From: RGIG5472 sp051867635
GTDB lineage: Bacteria; Bacillota; Clostridia; Oscillospirales; Oscillospiraceae
Length of the DNA stretch: 64,000 nucleotides
Direction of reading: 5' to 3'
NCBI GenBank assembly: GCA_051867635.1
Contig: JBJDYT010000006.1
Location: 38,915-102,914, forward strand
In this document: in pieces, positions 49,473 to 57,809 of the stretch
How the letters are laid out: every line of letters begins with the position of its first letter
How positions within the stretch are numbered: position 1 is the stretch's first letter
Position numbers and translations under genes: made by a program
The notes under the pieces: model-generated
Database searches by the model: none
Told to the model about the DNA's origin: nothing
Seen by the model: only the letters and a program-made list of their open reading frames with translations

Positions 49473-51419
49473 TCAGCGCAGCGTGCGCACAGCGTGGAAG
49501 CCTTCGTTTTCCGCATCCCAGACCTTCCTGGGCTTTTCCGCGTTGCCGATCGTCTTGAGGCACTTGACCTTGCCCCACAGCTCGTCCTGCAGCGTGTGAT
49601 CGGAACGAAATCCCACCGCGATGACCACATGGTCGCAGTCCAGCCGGAACTCCTCGCCGTCCTTTTCACAGATGACTCCCTGCTCATCGATGCATTTGAC
49701 TGTAGTGCGCAGGCGCAGGTCGATATGGGAGTTGGCCAGCATGTTGCGCAGGCTCTGGTCGCAGTTGAACAGATGTGTCGCCGTCTTCAGCACGTCATCC
49801 ATGGCCTCGATGCAGGTCACTTCGCAGCCCATGCGCTCAAAATGCAGGGCGCCCTCGCAGCCTACCAGGCCGCCGCCGATAACGCAGACCTTGCCGGACA
49901 GCTTCACGCCCTCGCGCAGCAGTTCTACGCCGTCCTTGACGATGGAGCAGTCGATGCCGGGAATACGGGGCTTAATGGAGTTGGCGCCGTAAGCGAGGAT
50001 GACCGCGTCCCAGTTCCCCGCGATGATCTCCTCCGCGGTGGCCGTCTTGTTCAGGATGACCTCCACGTTCTGCGCCTGGTCCAAGCGGTGGATCATGTTT
50101 TCCATACTGACGTACATGTCCCGCTTGAATTCGGGCATACCCGCGGCGCGCAGATCGCCGCCAAGGTACGGCCGCTTCTCCCAGATGGTCGCGTGATGGC
50201 CCATCCAGTTGGCCATCAGCGCGGCTTTCATGCCGCCCGGGCCCCCGCCCACGATCAGGATGTTCTTGGGATCCCTGGTCTTCTCCAGCGGATAGTCCAC
50301 TTCATGGGTGGACATGGGGTTGATGGCGCAGGTGCGGTGCTTGCCATTGAAACCAGTGTTCAGGCATTCGTTGCAGCCCAGACAGTAGTTGATGTCACGC
50401 CACTTGCCTTCCTTCACCTTGTTGGCCCAGTCACAGTCAGCCAGCAGCTGCTTGCCCAGAAGGACCACATCCAGACAGCCGTCCTCAATGGCCTTTTCCG
50501 CCACCGCCGGGTCGTTGAGCTTGCCGTGGCCGAGGATGGGAATATCCCCCATGATCTCCTTGACCTTCTTGTAGGCCTCCAGATTGATACCTTTCTCCTC
50601 ATAGGTCGTGGGGATCTGGAACCAATACTTCTCATAGCAGCCCCGGTCCAGGTGCAGGGCGTCGAAGCCGCCGTGCTCCTTCAGCAGGCGGCACATTTCA
50701 AGGCCCTCCTCCAGGGTGCGGTACTCCGGGTCCTCCGGGTAGCAGTGGTCGATCGTGATCTTCAGGATGATCGGATAATCGGGACCGCAGGCGGCGCGGA
50801 CCGCGTCGATCATCTCAAAGAGGAACGTCATTCTTCCCTTCAGATCTCCGCCATAGCGGTCAGTGCGCTTGTTCCACGCCCTGGTCAGGAACTGGTCAGT
50901 CAGATAGCCGCCGTAGGCGTGCAGTGAAACGCCGTCGCAGCCCGCAGTCTTTGTCCAGGCACAGGCCTGGGCCACGGCCTTGATGACGCGCTGGATCTCC
51001 TCCACCGTAAAGGGGGTGCATTTCACGCCGGGGAAGAACTTGGCCTCCACATCGCTGGGGGCGTGGGGCGGGCGCGTGGGGTCCTTATGTCCGACACGAC
51101 CAAGGCCGGGGCTGATCTGGGCGAAAAACTTGCCTCCCTCCTGGTGGACCCGCTCTGCGCACATGGACAGACCGCTGATCTGCTGGTAGTTCTCCATCGT
51201 GGAGTTGGAGCGTGGTTCGAATTCAGTGGTGGCCAGGGTACCGCCTGTAAAGATGAGGCCCGTACCGCCCCTGGCGATGCGGGCGAAGCTCTCTGCGTTT
51301 CTGTCGATGAAGCTGCCGTCCACTCCGACGCGGCCGCCCATGGGGGCGAGGCCAATGCGGTTGGGTAAGGTAACGTTCCCGATCTTGACTCTCTCAAAAA
51401 GTCTCATGTTGCTGCTCAT
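49473..51419 (-). CDS. OYE/2,4-dienoyl-CoA reductase-type flavo-Fe/S ene-reductase (BaiCD/BaiH-like)
   Basis: 648 aa. The N-terminal FMN TIM barrel (1-340) has IGLAPMGG, the active-site segment LHAYGGYLTDQFLTRAWN (His167, Tyr169, Arg180) and RTDRYGG. The 4Fe-4S ligands are Cys346, 349, 352 and 364 (CLGCNECL...CAIN). The C-terminal FAD/NAD domains start IVGGGPGGMKAA near 388, with a second VIGGGLVGCEGA. This architecture is shared by FadH, BaiCD, BaiH and daidzein reductase, which reduce C=C next to a carbonyl. It is 45 bp upstream of the alcohol dehydrogenase gene. Confidence 0.93.
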   Translation of the reverse strand: MSSNMRLFERVKIGNVTLPNRIGLAPMGGRVGVDGSFIDRNAESFARIARGGTGLIFTGGTLATTEFEPRSNSTMENYQQISGLSMCAERVHQEGGKFFAQISPGLGRVGHKDPTRPPHAPSDVEAKFFPGVKCTPFTVEEIQRVIKAVAQACAWTKTAGCDGVSLHAYGGYLTDQFLTRAWNKRTDRYGGDLKGRMTFLFEMIDAVRAACGPDYPIILKITIDHCYPEDPEYRTLEEGLEMCRLLKEHGGFDALHLDRGCYEKYWFQIPTTYEEKGINLEAYKKVKEIMGDIPILGHGKLNDPAVAEKAIEDGCLDVVLLGKQLLADCDWANKVKEGKWRDINYCLGCNECLNTGFNGKHRTCAINPMSTHEVDYPLEKTRDPKNILIVGGGPGGMKAALMANWMGHHATIWEKRPYLGGDLRAAGMPEFKRDMYVSMENMIHRLDQAQNVEVILNKTATAEEIIAGNWDAVILAYGANSIKPRIPGIDCSIVKDGVELLREGVKLSGKVCVIGGGLVGCEGALHFERMGCEVTCIEAMDDVLKTATHLFNCDQSLRNMLANSHIDLRLRTTVKCIDEQGVICEKDGEEFRLDCDHVVIAVGFRSDHTLQDELWGKVKCLKTIGNAEKPRKVWDAENEGFHAVRTLR

Positions 51420-51449
51420 GAAGATACCTCCGACATATTTGCTCTTGGC

Positions 51450-52016
51450 TCAAAATTTCCGGTATGTGCCGTCTGCGAGGATAGGCCTGGGAGGCCAGGG
51501 ACGGGTGAACTGCTCGCAGCCGCGGTAACCGCCCTGCTGTGCTGCAGTCACGACATAGAAGGACTGGAAGCGCCACTCGCCGTCATCCTCCCGGATGACC
51601 TGCGCCTCGTAGCGCCCCAGGGTGTGGCACTCGGACTTTCTGGGATAGTCCTTGAAGTGCTGCCACGCGTAGAAGTACGCGTGAACGATGGCGCTGTCGT
51701 CGCTCTCGAAAAGGATCTGCACGTTGGTGATCAGGTGCGTCCCGGTCATGACGGCGCCCTTGGCGGCGCGGAAGTGCTCGCGAATCTGCTCGCGCCCGAC
51801 ATACCAATCCTTGAAGTTGTCGCCCCACTTCAAAACACCGTGTTCCGCAAAACAGGAGGCCTGTCCGTCCGGATCGCAGGTGTCCGTGCTGTTGGCATAG
51901 TGGTACAGTGCCTCGCAGATGGACTCCCGGTCCTCCAGGCGCCGCAGCCGTTTCTCCACTGTCTCCGCCGGCGCTCCCGCCATGGTACACATTTTCATAT
52001 CCACAATATGTTTCAT
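51450..52016 (-). CDS. SnoaL-like / NTF2-fold protein, BaiE-related
   Basis: 188 aa from the ATG at 52016. The SnoaL_4-type cone fold starts VEKRLRRLEDRESICEALYHY. Tyr40 and Asp45 (YANSTD) and His94 (GTHLITNVQI) match in order and spacing the Tyr30, Asp35 and His83 that I recall for the bile acid 7-alpha-dehydratase BaiE; equivalents of BaiE Asp106 and Arg146 are not seen. Such proteins are dehydratases or isomerases on polycyclic substrates. First gene of the leftward operon, 30 bp before the ene-reductase. Could also be a ketosteroid-isomerase-like or nonenzymatic NTF2 protein. Confidence 0.8.
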   Translation of the reverse strand: MKHIVDMKMCTMAGAPAETVEKRLRRLEDRESICEALYHYANSTDTCDPDGQASCFAEHGVLKWGDNFKDWYVGREQIREHFRAAKGAVMTGTHLITNVQILFESDDSAIVHAYFYAWQHFKDYPRKSECHTLGRYEAQVIREDDGEWRFQSFYVVTAAQQGGYRGCEQFTRPWPPRPILADGTYRKF

Positions 52017-52333
52017 TTTCTGTACGACGCTCCTTTTCTTTCGCCGGTTTTTCAAACGGAATCTGCGCGGAACAGCTCACAAACCACCCTACGCTTCAAA
52101 AATAACACGGCATTTCCACCCTTACAATTGCACGATAGGGCCATCTTGACGGCCCGGCGGCCAGAGGAAAAATGGCTCTTTTGGGTAATGGACGTGCCCT
52201 TGGATATTTGAGAAAATATTAACGAATCTACGGGCCTCCTCTCACAAGCTGTCCCTACACCGCTTACTGTGACCCGCGCGGTCTCCCGCCGCGGAGGCAT
52301 TCTGTATTTTAATGTTCACCTGGAGGAATTCTT
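52017..52333. other. Divergent control region of the enone-reduction cluster
   Basis: 317 bp without a gene. It contains the leftward promoter, an inverted repeat GGGCC/GGCCC around 52137-52155 and a palindrome ATATTT-GAGA-AAATAT at 52204-52219. It is more AT-rich than the surroundings and should carry the regulator's binding sites for both arms. Confidence 0.6.
52099..52127 (-). promoter_or_regulatory. Candidate promoter of the leftward cluster arm
   Basis: Read leftward: TTGTAA, 17-bp spacer, TATTTT, about 80 bp before the SnoaL-like gene. Confidence 0.55.
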
Positions 52334-53095
52334 GTGTTCAGATTTGATTTGACCGGAAAGGTCGCGATCGTCACCGGCGGCGCCACGGGCATCGGGGTCG
52401 AATACTGCACGACTCTGACGGAGCAGGGCTGCGACCTGGCCGTCTTTGACGTGGATATGGAGTCGGCGCAGCAGACCGCGGCACGCCTGGGGCAGGCCAC
52501 TGGCCGTCACGTATCGGCATACCGCTGCAACGTCGCCGACGAGCAGGAAGTCCAGAGCGCGGTGGCCAGTGTAGTGAAGGACTTCGGTAAAGTTGATATA
52601 TTGGTCAATAATGCCGGTATATTGCGCTACAGCGACAAACTGGAGGATTGGAACAGCGTGATCGCCGTCAACCTCACCGGCACCTGGCTCATGGGCCGTG
52701 AGGTAATTCGGCAATCCATGCAGGAAAACCGGCGCGGACGAATCGTCAACATCTCCTCCATCAGCGCCACGCTGGTCAGCGGCTCCGGCGCGCCGAGCTA
52801 TTCCGTATCCAAAGCAGGCGTCATCGCCCTGACCAAGGACCAGGCCACCGCCTACGCGGGCCAGGGCATTCTGGTCAACGCCATCGCCCCCGGCGCTATG
52901 TCGCACGGCGGGCAGGGCAGGCAGTCCGCCCTGGCATCCAACGAAGATACATTTAAAAAAGGCCGGCACCCTATGAAGCGAAAAGGACAATACGGTGAAC
53001 TCAGCGCCGTGCTGCTGATGCTGGTCAGCGACGAGAACACTTACGTCAATGGCCAGTGCATCATGGTGGACGGCGGCTGGAGCAACGTCCTTTGA
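52334..53095 (+). CDS. Short-chain dehydrogenase/reductase, BaiA-like
   Basis: 253 aa from a GTG at 52334 with TGGAGGAATTC upstream. TGGATGIG at 14-21, Asp39 after beta-2 (VFDVD, favours NAD(H)), NNAG at 92-95, SSIS near 141-144 and Tyr156/Lys160 (YSVSK). The segment after Lys is unusual (GGQGRQSALASNEDTFKKGRHP). SDRs such as BaiA oxidise or reduce steroid ring hydroxyls; here it leads the rightward arm and faces the leftward enzymes. Confidence 0.92.
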   Translation: MFRFDLTGKVAIVTGGATGIGVEYCTTLTEQGCDLAVFDVDMESAQQTAARLGQATGRHVSAYRCNVADEQEVQSAVASVVKDFGKVDILVNNAGILRYSDKLEDWNSVIAVNLTGTWLMGREVIRQSMQENRRGRIVNISSISATLVSGSGAPSYSVSKAGVIALTKDQATAYAGQGILVNAIAPGAMSHGGQGRQSALASNEDTFKKGRHPMKRKGQYGELSAVLLMLVSDENTYVNGQCIMVDGGWSNVL

Positions 53096-53150
53096 CCGGA
53101 CCCGCACCCATTCAGCTACCACCAAAAGGAATCAAAAGGAGAAAACAAAA

Positions 53151-54443
53151 ATGGAAAAAAAAGCTAAACTTCACTACGCATGGGTCATCGTGATCTGCTG
53201 CGCATGCATTTCCTTTTTAGGCGTAGGTATCTTCGCAAATTCCCTCAGCACCTGGACCCCCACCGCCTATACCGGTCTGGGCGTTTCTCTGACGCTGTTC
53301 TCTGTGTACTACACCTTCCAAAATGGCACGCTGGCCATCTCCCAGGTCTTTGTCGGCCGCCTCATCAATAAGCTCAGTCTCCGCATGCTGGCCATGATCT
53401 CTGTGACGCTGTCCTGCGGCGCGCTGGCCCTGATGTCTGTCTGGCCCAACGTATACTGCTGGTGGATCTCCGGCATTTTGAACGGTCTGGGTCTCTCCGT
53501 CACCTGCTACATTCTGATCCCTGTCCTCATGAACAACTGGTTCGCTGTGGGTGCCGGCTCCGCCATGGGCATCTGCATGGCGATGACCGGCATCGGCGGC
53601 GCCGTGTTCTCCCCCATCGTCGGCAAGCTGATCGCCAACCCCGCTATCGGCTGGCGTCCCTCCTATCTGATCATGGCCGCCATCTCCTGGGTCCCCTGCA
53701 TCATCGCCGCCTCCATGCTGCGCCTGAAGCCCGCCGACAAGGGTCTGGAGCCCTATGGCATCGAGCGCCTGGAGGAAGAGCGCGCCCGGGCAGCCGAGGC
53801 CTCCGCCTCAAAGAAACACGGCGATCCCGCTATGGACCCCCACAAGGGCCTGACCTTCGCGGAGGCACTGCGCTCGCCCGTGTTCTATGTGATCCTGCTG
53901 GCCGTTCTGGCGATCCACTTCGTCAGCTCCTTCCAGCCCCATATCACCAATTACGCCGTGTCCGTGGGCTTCCCCGTGGAGCGGGCCGCCACAGTGGGCT
54001 CTATCATGATGATCGGTATGTTCTGCGGCAAGTTCGGCCTGGGCGCCGCCATCGACCGCTTTGGCGTCGGCAAGTTCTGGACGCTGGGTGCCAGCATCGG
54101 GACCATCGCCTTTATTATGATGCTGACTACTGCCTCTATCCCCGTCTGCACGTTCATCGCCTGTTTCATGTTCGGCTGTGCTTTCGGCATGATCCCCCTG
54201 TCCTCGCCCAACCTGACCCGCCGCGCCTGCGGTCCGAAGGATTATGAGAAAATTTTCGGTCTGGTCATCGGCTGCGGCACAGCACTGAACGCCTTTGCGC
54301 CCACCATCTATGCCTATCTCTTTGACAGCAACGGCGGCTCCTACCTCTATGGCATCATCGCCGCCATGACCTGCCTGATCCTCAGCACTGTGTTCTGCTG
54401 GATCGCCCTTCGGCTCACCAAAGACAAGTGGAATCTGTTCTGA
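53151..54443 (+). CDS. MFS transporter, oxalate/formate antiporter-like (12 TM)
   Basis: 430 aa from the ATG at 53151 (GGAGAAAAC upstream), 12 membrane segments with a cytoplasmic loop near 200-245. Motifs YAWVIVICCACISFLGVG and GLGAAIDRFGVGKFWTLG resemble OFA/monocarboxylate-type carriers. It is 55 bp behind the SDR, so probably imports the organic acid or steroid-like substrate, complementary to the DHA2 exporter (inference). Confidence 0.88.
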   Translation: MEKKAKLHYAWVIVICCACISFLGVGIFANSLSTWTPTAYTGLGVSLTLFSVYYTFQNGTLAISQVFVGRLINKLSLRMLAMISVTLSCGALALMSVWPNVYCWWISGILNGLGLSVTCYILIPVLMNNWFAVGAGSAMGICMAMTGIGGAVFSPIVGKLIANPAIGWRPSYLIMAAISWVPCIIAASMLRLKPADKGLEPYGIERLEEERARAAEASASKKHGDPAMDPHKGLTFAEALRSPVFYVILLAVLAIHFVSSFQPHITNYAVSVGFPVERAATVGSIMMIGMFCGKFGLGAAIDRFGVGKFWTLGASIGTIAFIMMLTTASIPVCTFIACFMFGCAFGMIPLSSPNLTRRACGPKDYEKIFGLVIGCGTALNAFAPTIYAYLFDSNGGSYLYGIIAAMTCLILSTVFCWIALRLTKDKWNLF

Positions 54444-54476
54444 TGCGCTCCGAAGCTGTTTCTTCGGAAATGAAAA

Positions 54477-54505
54477 AGCCCCTGGTCAAGCAGGGGCTGT
54501 TTCTT
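54477..54505 (+). terminator. Terminator of the SDR-MFS unit
   Basis: AGCCCCTG-GTCAAG-CAGGGGCT, then GTTTCTT. Confidence 0.8.
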
Positions 54506-54524
54506 ACAAAATGGGAGGATGCCT

Positions 54525-55190
54525 ATGAAAGGCCCGGTTTTTAAGACAACGCACCTCCTCCTGCGCTCCTTCCCTGGGGAGGCGGACGCCGAGACCGGCG
54601 CCGCGCTCCCCGGGGAGCTGCGGGGGTTCCTGCCGGAGGCGGACGGCGGCAGCTTCTTCCGCACGGTGTGGCAAGCGGTAAAGCGGGACAGCTCTGCCGT
54701 CTTCGCGTGGGCCTGGTTCGACCGTCTCTCCCCGGAGCGTCGGGACGTGATGCTCCATCTCTCCTTCTGCGAGGCGCAGCCGGAGGAGGCCCTGGTCACA
54801 GAGCTGTGCAACGAGCTCCGCTTCCGGGCTGTTTCGCAAAAAGGGGTCCTTTACCTCTATACCCCGGCAAAAGAGGGCCTGCTCCCGGCCCTGGAGGCCT
54901 GCGGCTTTGAGCCGGCGCGCCTTGAAGGCGGGCAGGTCATCATGGAGTACGCAAAGCGCTCCGGCGGAAGGTTCCTTCTGTACCTGCTGCTGGCGGCGCT
55001 CCTGTTTCTCCCCGCTTGGCTCTTCTTTGAAAATCCCCTCTCCGCTGCCTGTGTCAGCCTGTGCCTTTCGCTGGGAGGCGGCTTCGTCTATGACAGCATA
55101 CAGCGGAACCACTTCGCGGCGCGCCGCGCCGCCTTGATTTGCGCGGAGCGGGATGCTGCACAGCATGCGGAAGGAAAACCGGCAGAATGA
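54525..55190 (+). CDS. Unknown protein with GNAT-like front and C-terminal membrane hairpin
   Basis: 221 aa from the second ATG at 54525, 7-8 bases after GGGAGG. The first 145 residues look like a degenerate acetyltransferase fold (LHLSFCEAQPEEALVTELCN, then GFEPARLEGGQVIMEYAKRS). Residues 150-190 form two membrane helices and the rest is a charged tail. No acetyl-CoA loop is clear. It lies between the transporter and the regulator but behind a terminator, so it may be a membrane-tethered sensor or signalling partner (inference). Confidence 0.65.
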   Translation: MKGPVFKTTHLLLRSFPGEADAETGAALPGELRGFLPEADGGSFFRTVWQAVKRDSSAVFAWAWFDRLSPERRDVMLHLSFCEAQPEEALVTELCNELRFRAVSQKGVLYLYTPAKEGLLPALEACGFEPARLEGGQVIMEYAKRSGGRFLLYLLLAALLFLPAWLFFENPLSAACVSLCLSLGGGFVYDSIQRNHFAARRAALICAERDAAQHAEGKPAE

Positions 55191-55219
55191 TAGTTTTTTC
55201 CGGCGGCTTACCCTATAAT
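55191..55219 (+). promoter_or_regulatory. Candidate promoter of the LuxR-type regulator
   Basis: Perfect TATAAT at 55214 with a weak TAGTTT 17 bp upstream. Confidence 0.5.
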
Positions 55220-55301
55220 AAGGCATGGGCCCGGAAATACCCTGCGGCCACGACGCCCGGACCGTATCATGTGCCAAATGGCAGAAAGCTGGTGTGGAAG
55301 C

Positions 55302-57770
55302 ATGGACACGCCTTTAAATCTGAAGCTCCTTTCAAGGGACCGCGTGAACCGCGCACTGGACGGGATCATGACGCACCCTCTGTCCATGATCGTGGCCCCC
55401 ATGGGATACGGAAAGACGGCGTCGCTGCAAAGCTATGTCCGGCAGAAAAAGTGCAATTTCTGCTGGATCACCCTCTCCAGCTCCGCGAATATCTCCAGCG
55501 CGGATTTCTTCTGGTTTCTCCTCGTTCGGACCGTTTCCAAAAAGGATCCCGGGTTCGGCAGACAGCTGGCGGAGATCGGCTTTCCCAAAAATAACATCGA
55601 GATCATACGTATCATCGACATCCTGCTGGAAAAGCAGGCGGACGCCCATTATCTCGTCATCATCGACGATCTGCACCTGGCGGAAGATTCCTCCATCGAG
55701 GAACTGATCTACCAGATCGCGCTTGCCGAGATACCCTGGCTCCACATCGTGACCCTGAGCCGCTCGTACCCCCATTACCCCAGGACGGAGCTGCAACTGA
55801 AGGGGATCCTTTTCACCCTGGACCATCAGGCGCTGGCCTTCACCTGGGAGGAAACGGAGGAGTACTTCTCGCTCATCAAGTTCCATGCCCCGGCGGACAT
55901 TCGTTCTCACATTTTTGAGCTTTCCCAGGGGTGGATCTCCTCCATCTTCCTGCTGGCAAACGCCTATATCACCACCGGGCGTCTGGACGACAGCGCCTCG
56001 GTCTTCGACATGTTCGACTCCTCCCTTTTCAGCCAATGCACGGACCGGGAGAAAAATATCCTGATGAAGCTGGCTCTGCTGGACTCCTTCACCCTGAGCA
56101 TGGCCGAGTATGCGTTCGACGATCCCGCAGCCCCTGCCACCATCCTTTCACTGTACCGCAAAAACGCCTTCATTTTTCACGACCACACCGGAGAGTACTA
56201 TTTTCACCAAATGTTCAAGGACTTCCTGCTGAAAAGCCCCGGCTTTCCGCGGACGGACAACCGGGCGTTCCTGCAGCGTGTGGCGCAGTGGTATGCGGAC
56301 CGCGGCGTGCTGGCACAGGCTCTGAACTACTGGCTCATGGTCAACGACCGGACAAAGGTCCTGGAGACCCTGGAGGCTATCTCCCCGCTGAGCCTGGCGG
56401 CTCTGAACCTGGATCCCCTGGTCAGCATCTTCAGCGGACCGGACGAAGCCCAAAAGTTTCGATACCCCTACGCGGTGCTGAAGTATGCCTTCTATGTCAT
56501 ACTCAACGTGGACGAGCAGCAGGGCGTGAGTTATCTGGATGAGTTTGACCGGTACTTCTCCTCCCACACCCACGAGCTGTACTCCCGTGAGCAGCTGCTG
56601 GGGGAAAGCGCCGTTCTCCGCTCCTCCGTCGCCTTCAACGACTTGGAGAAGATGATGGAATACGTCCGGCAGGCCAAGGCGCTGCTGGGCGACAGGAAAT
56701 CCCTGTTCCGCACCCGCAGCAGTTCCTTCACCCACACCTCCCCACACCTGACTTACGGCTACTTCAACAAGCTGGGCGAATACCGGAAGGTCGTGGATAT
56801 CTTTGCCCATGATTTCGAGCCCCACATCCAGGTGACGGGAGGCTGCGGCGCCGGCTGTCCCGCTCTGGCCCAGGCGGAGTACGCTCTGGAGACCGGTGAC
56901 CTGGCACAGGTGGAGAGTTTTGCCCTCCAGAGCCTTGAGGAGGCTAAGCGGTCTCAGCAGAACTGGGTGACCGTGTGCGCCCTGCTGACGCTGGCGCGGC
57001 TCTATGCTCTGCAGGGCCGTAAGGACAGGCTGGTGGAGGCGGAGGAGCACATCCTGCTTTTGAAAAAGTCGGAAACGGATTCCGCTACGCTCTATGAGAT
57101 CGACAACTGTCTTGGCTATATCTGCGGACTGCTGAAGAATCCTGACGGCATCCCCGCCTGGATCCGTAACCCCGGCTTTCCGCAAAAGCACTCCATGTTC
57201 CAGCGGCTCTCCTTCAACGCCATCGTGTCCGGCAAGGCGCTGCTCCTGTCGGGGGAGTATGAGCGGCTGGAGCGGCTGAGCTATCAGTTCGACCAATGCT
57301 TCGGCACCTTCTCCTACCAGTTGGGCTTCATCCACAACCGCATCTACCGTGCGGTGGCAAAATATCGCCTCTACGGCGCGGAGATCGGCTGTCTCGAGCT
57401 GAGCGCCGCTATTTCCGCCGCCAAAGCGGATCACATCGTAGCGCCCTTTGCGGAAAACCTGGAATGGCTGCTGCCGCTGCTGACGAATGCACACATGACG
57501 GAATCCCAGGAATTCGTCCAAGCCATTCTCGCATGCCAGCACACCGGGGAAATCTCCGTAAAACGCGGCGAGGTGCCGCTCACCAAGCGGGAGATCGACA
57601 TCATGGAGGCGCTGCGCGCCGGCTACAGCCAGGCGGAGATCGCCCGGATGCTGTACATCTCTCCCAACACAGTCAAGCGGCATTTGCAGAATATCTATAT
57701 GAAATTCGGGACCTCCAACAAAACGCAGGCGATCAACAAGTATATGAGCCTTTACGAAAAGCACGAATAA
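55302..57770 (+). CDS. Large MalT-like LuxR-family (STAND) transcriptional regulator
   Basis: 822 aa from the ATG at 55302. N-terminal P-loop VAPMGYGKTASLQSY near 32, Walker B LVIIDDLHLAEDS near 124, then a long helical repeat sensor region (about 300-740) and a C-terminal LuxR HTH (LTKREIDIMEALRAGYSQAEIARMLYIS..NTVKRHLQNIY; last 65 residues). MalT-type proteins bind a small inducer, form ATP-dependent oligomers and activate nearby operons. It probably senses the cluster's substrate. Confidence 0.93.
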   Translation: MDTPLNLKLLSRDRVNRALDGIMTHPLSMIVAPMGYGKTASLQSYVRQKKCNFCWITLSSSANISSADFFWFLLVRTVSKKDPGFGRQLAEIGFPKNNIEIIRIIDILLEKQADAHYLVIIDDLHLAEDSSIEELIYQIALAEIPWLHIVTLSRSYPHYPRTELQLKGILFTLDHQALAFTWEETEEYFSLIKFHAPADIRSHIFELSQGWISSIFLLANAYITTGRLDDSASVFDMFDSSLFSQCTDREKNILMKLALLDSFTLSMAEYAFDDPAAPATILSLYRKNAFIFHDHTGEYYFHQMFKDFLLKSPGFPRTDNRAFLQRVAQWYADRGVLAQALNYWLMVNDRTKVLETLEAISPLSLAALNLDPLVSIFSGPDEAQKFRYPYAVLKYAFYVILNVDEQQGVSYLDEFDRYFSSHTHELYSREQLLGESAVLRSSVAFNDLEKMMEYVRQAKALLGDRKSLFRTRSSSFTHTSPHLTYGYFNKLGEYRKVVDIFAHDFEPHIQVTGGCGAGCPALAQAEYALETGDLAQVESFALQSLEEAKRSQQNWVTVCALLTLARLYALQGRKDRLVEAEEHILLLKKSETDSATLYEIDNCLGYICGLLKNPDGIPAWIRNPGFPQKHSMFQRLSFNAIVSGKALLLSGEYERLERLSYQFDQCFGTFSYQLGFIHNRIYRAVAKYRLYGAEIGCLELSAAISAAKADHIVAPFAENLEWLLPLLTNAHMTESQEFVQAILACQHTGEISVKRGEVPLTKREIDIMEALRAGYSQAEIARMLYISPNTVKRHLQNIYMKFGTSNKTQAINKYMSLYEKHE

Positions 57771-57809
57771 GTTGCCGCACCCCCGGACTAACACAAAAGA
57801 GGCTACGAT

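Noticed and set aside
51190..51235. tRNA T-loop-like GGTTCGAATTC
   Set aside because: It lies inside the coding frame of the ene-reductase and no acceptor, D or anticodon arms can be formed around it.
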